Below are positions 63,670-64,000 of a DNA stretch of 64,000 nucleotides, piece after piece. The stretch comes from Miltoncostaea sp050249835 (lineage in GTDB: Bacteria > Actinomycetota > Thermoleophilia > Miltoncostaeales > Miltoncostaeaceae). Made by a program: the position numbers and the translations under genes. The notes under the pieces are model-generated. The model saw nothing but the letters and a program-made list of their open reading frames with translations. It was not told where the DNA came from and searched no databases. Location of the stretch: positions 62,001-126,000 of the forward strand of contig JBFWPT010000004.1 in NCBI GenBank assembly GCA_050249835.1, written 5' to 3'. Position 1 is the stretch's first letter. Each line of letters begins with the position of its first letter.

Positions 63670-64000
63670 GTGGCCCCGACCCGCTCCCGACTCGATGTCG
63701 CGCTCGTTGAGCGGGGCCTCTTCCCGACCCGCTCGCGGGCCCAGGCCGCGGTCATGGCCGGCCGGGTGAGCGTGGACGGCCGCCGGGTGGACAAGCCCGG
63801 CGCCCCCGTGGCCGAGGGCGTGGACCTGGCGGTGAAGGACGCCGACGAGTACGTCTCGCGGGGCGGGGTGAAGCTCGCCCTCGCCCTCGACGCCCTGGGC
63901 GTGGACGTCACCGGTGCCGCCGCCCTCGACCTGGGCGCCTCCACGGGGGGATTCACGGACTGCCTGCTGCGGCGCGGGGCCCGCGAGGTGATCGCCCTGG
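63670..64000 (+). CDS. tlyA: TlyA-family rRNA 2'-O-methyltransferase/hemolysin-like protein, N-terminal part
   Basis: Runs off the right edge; 110 residues visible. S4-like RNA-binding domain (RLDVALVERGLFPTRSRAQA, VMAGRVSVDGRRVDKPG), then SRGGVKLALALDALGV and the SAM-binding ALDLGASTGGFTDCLLRRGA, which is the TlyA signature. In mycobacteria TlyA methylates 16S and 23S rRNA and gives capreomycin sensitivity. It follows dxs as in Bacillus (dxs-yqxC). Confidence 0.92.
   Translation, partial: MAPTRSRLDVALVERGLFPTRSRAQAAVMAGRVSVDGRRVDKPGAPVAEGVDLAVKDADEYVSRGGVKLALALDALGVDVTGAAALDLGASTGGFTDCLLRRGAREVIAL

Noticed and set aside
1..64000. tRNA or rRNA genes
   Set aside because: No T-loop GTTCGAATC-type sequence with matching arms and no rRNA-like stretch was seen on either strand.
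1..64000. Insertion sequence or prophage
   Set aside because: No transposase, integrase or phage structural gene was recognised; only the small non-coding repeats suggest mobility.

Overview
This is very GC-rich (roughly 70-75 %), tightly packed bacterial DNA. It shows GTG and ATG starts in similar numbers, many GTGA/ATGA stop-start overlaps, and a leaderless promoter style with a TANNNT box 6-9 nt before the start codon. Actinobacteria-type families occur (an Rpf-like transglycosylase, an MT0933-like small protein, a NhaA-DsbA fusion). No outer-membrane gene is visible, although a type IV pilus-type locus is present. I infer a deep-branching actinobacterium such as Thermoleophilia; this is inference, not proof. 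A 100-N gap at 56496-56595 shows that the window comes from a draft or metagenome assembly.

Layout. 1-2705: 3' part of a DEAD-box RNA helicase, a primary-type sigma factor and a membrane-anchored small protein. 2702-7576: a LacI-type regulator with two palindromic operators between two divergent operons. One side carries an acetoacetate-decarboxylase-like protein, apparently frameshifted, and two unknown genes. The other side carries a VOC protein and a methyltransferase; a CbiX-type chelatase converges on it. 7744-15066: envelope and secreted proteins (Gly-rich Tim44-like, PG-binding/M23 peptidase, HExxH protein), a Zn-ribbon SDR and an FkbM methyltransferase. 15167-17824: drug-type ABC exporter with a divergent TetR regulator. 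17916-29630: aldo/keto reductase, MFS transporter, beta-lactamase-like protein, MscS channel, Bax-inhibitor-1 protein, Rpf-like transglycosylase, a TPR protein, a YgjP-type peptidase, and a PLD-family synthase with a tiny leader ORF.

29669-38040: cupin, metX-metW, a YbhN-like flippase-type protein, M50 protease with CBS domains, HtrA-type protease, a Zn-finger/HTH-like protein beside a palindromic repeat, ketopantoate reductase, RNase HI and a second methyltransferase. 38210-45526: a pilus cluster with pilin, a large secreted FN3-repeat protein, prepilin peptidase, PilM, PilN, PilO and a lipoprotein in the PilP position. 45527-46111 has no gene but holds a terminator and three copies of a 130-143 bp repeat.

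46112-50603: MscS channel, NhaA-DsbA fusion and LtrA protein. 50635-59490: one long, mostly overlapping run aroC-aroK-aroB-aroQ-pepP-efp-[carboxyltransferase-like/BCCP fusion]-accC-nusB-xseB-like. 59494-64000: unknown protein, FMN reductase, membrane protein, GST, dxs and the start of tlyA.

The most notable item is the accB-position gene. Once the assembly gap is collapsed it encodes 590 residues with pyruvate-carboxylase-subunit-B architecture, but three of the four metal ligands of the carboxyltransferase domain are replaced, so it looks like a pseudoenzyme carrying a functional biotinyl domain. Second is a dispersed intergenic repeat built from 23-bp-spaced CACTTGG-type half-sites. One copy lies inside a 14-bp inverted repeat just upstream of a Zn-finger/HTH-like gene.
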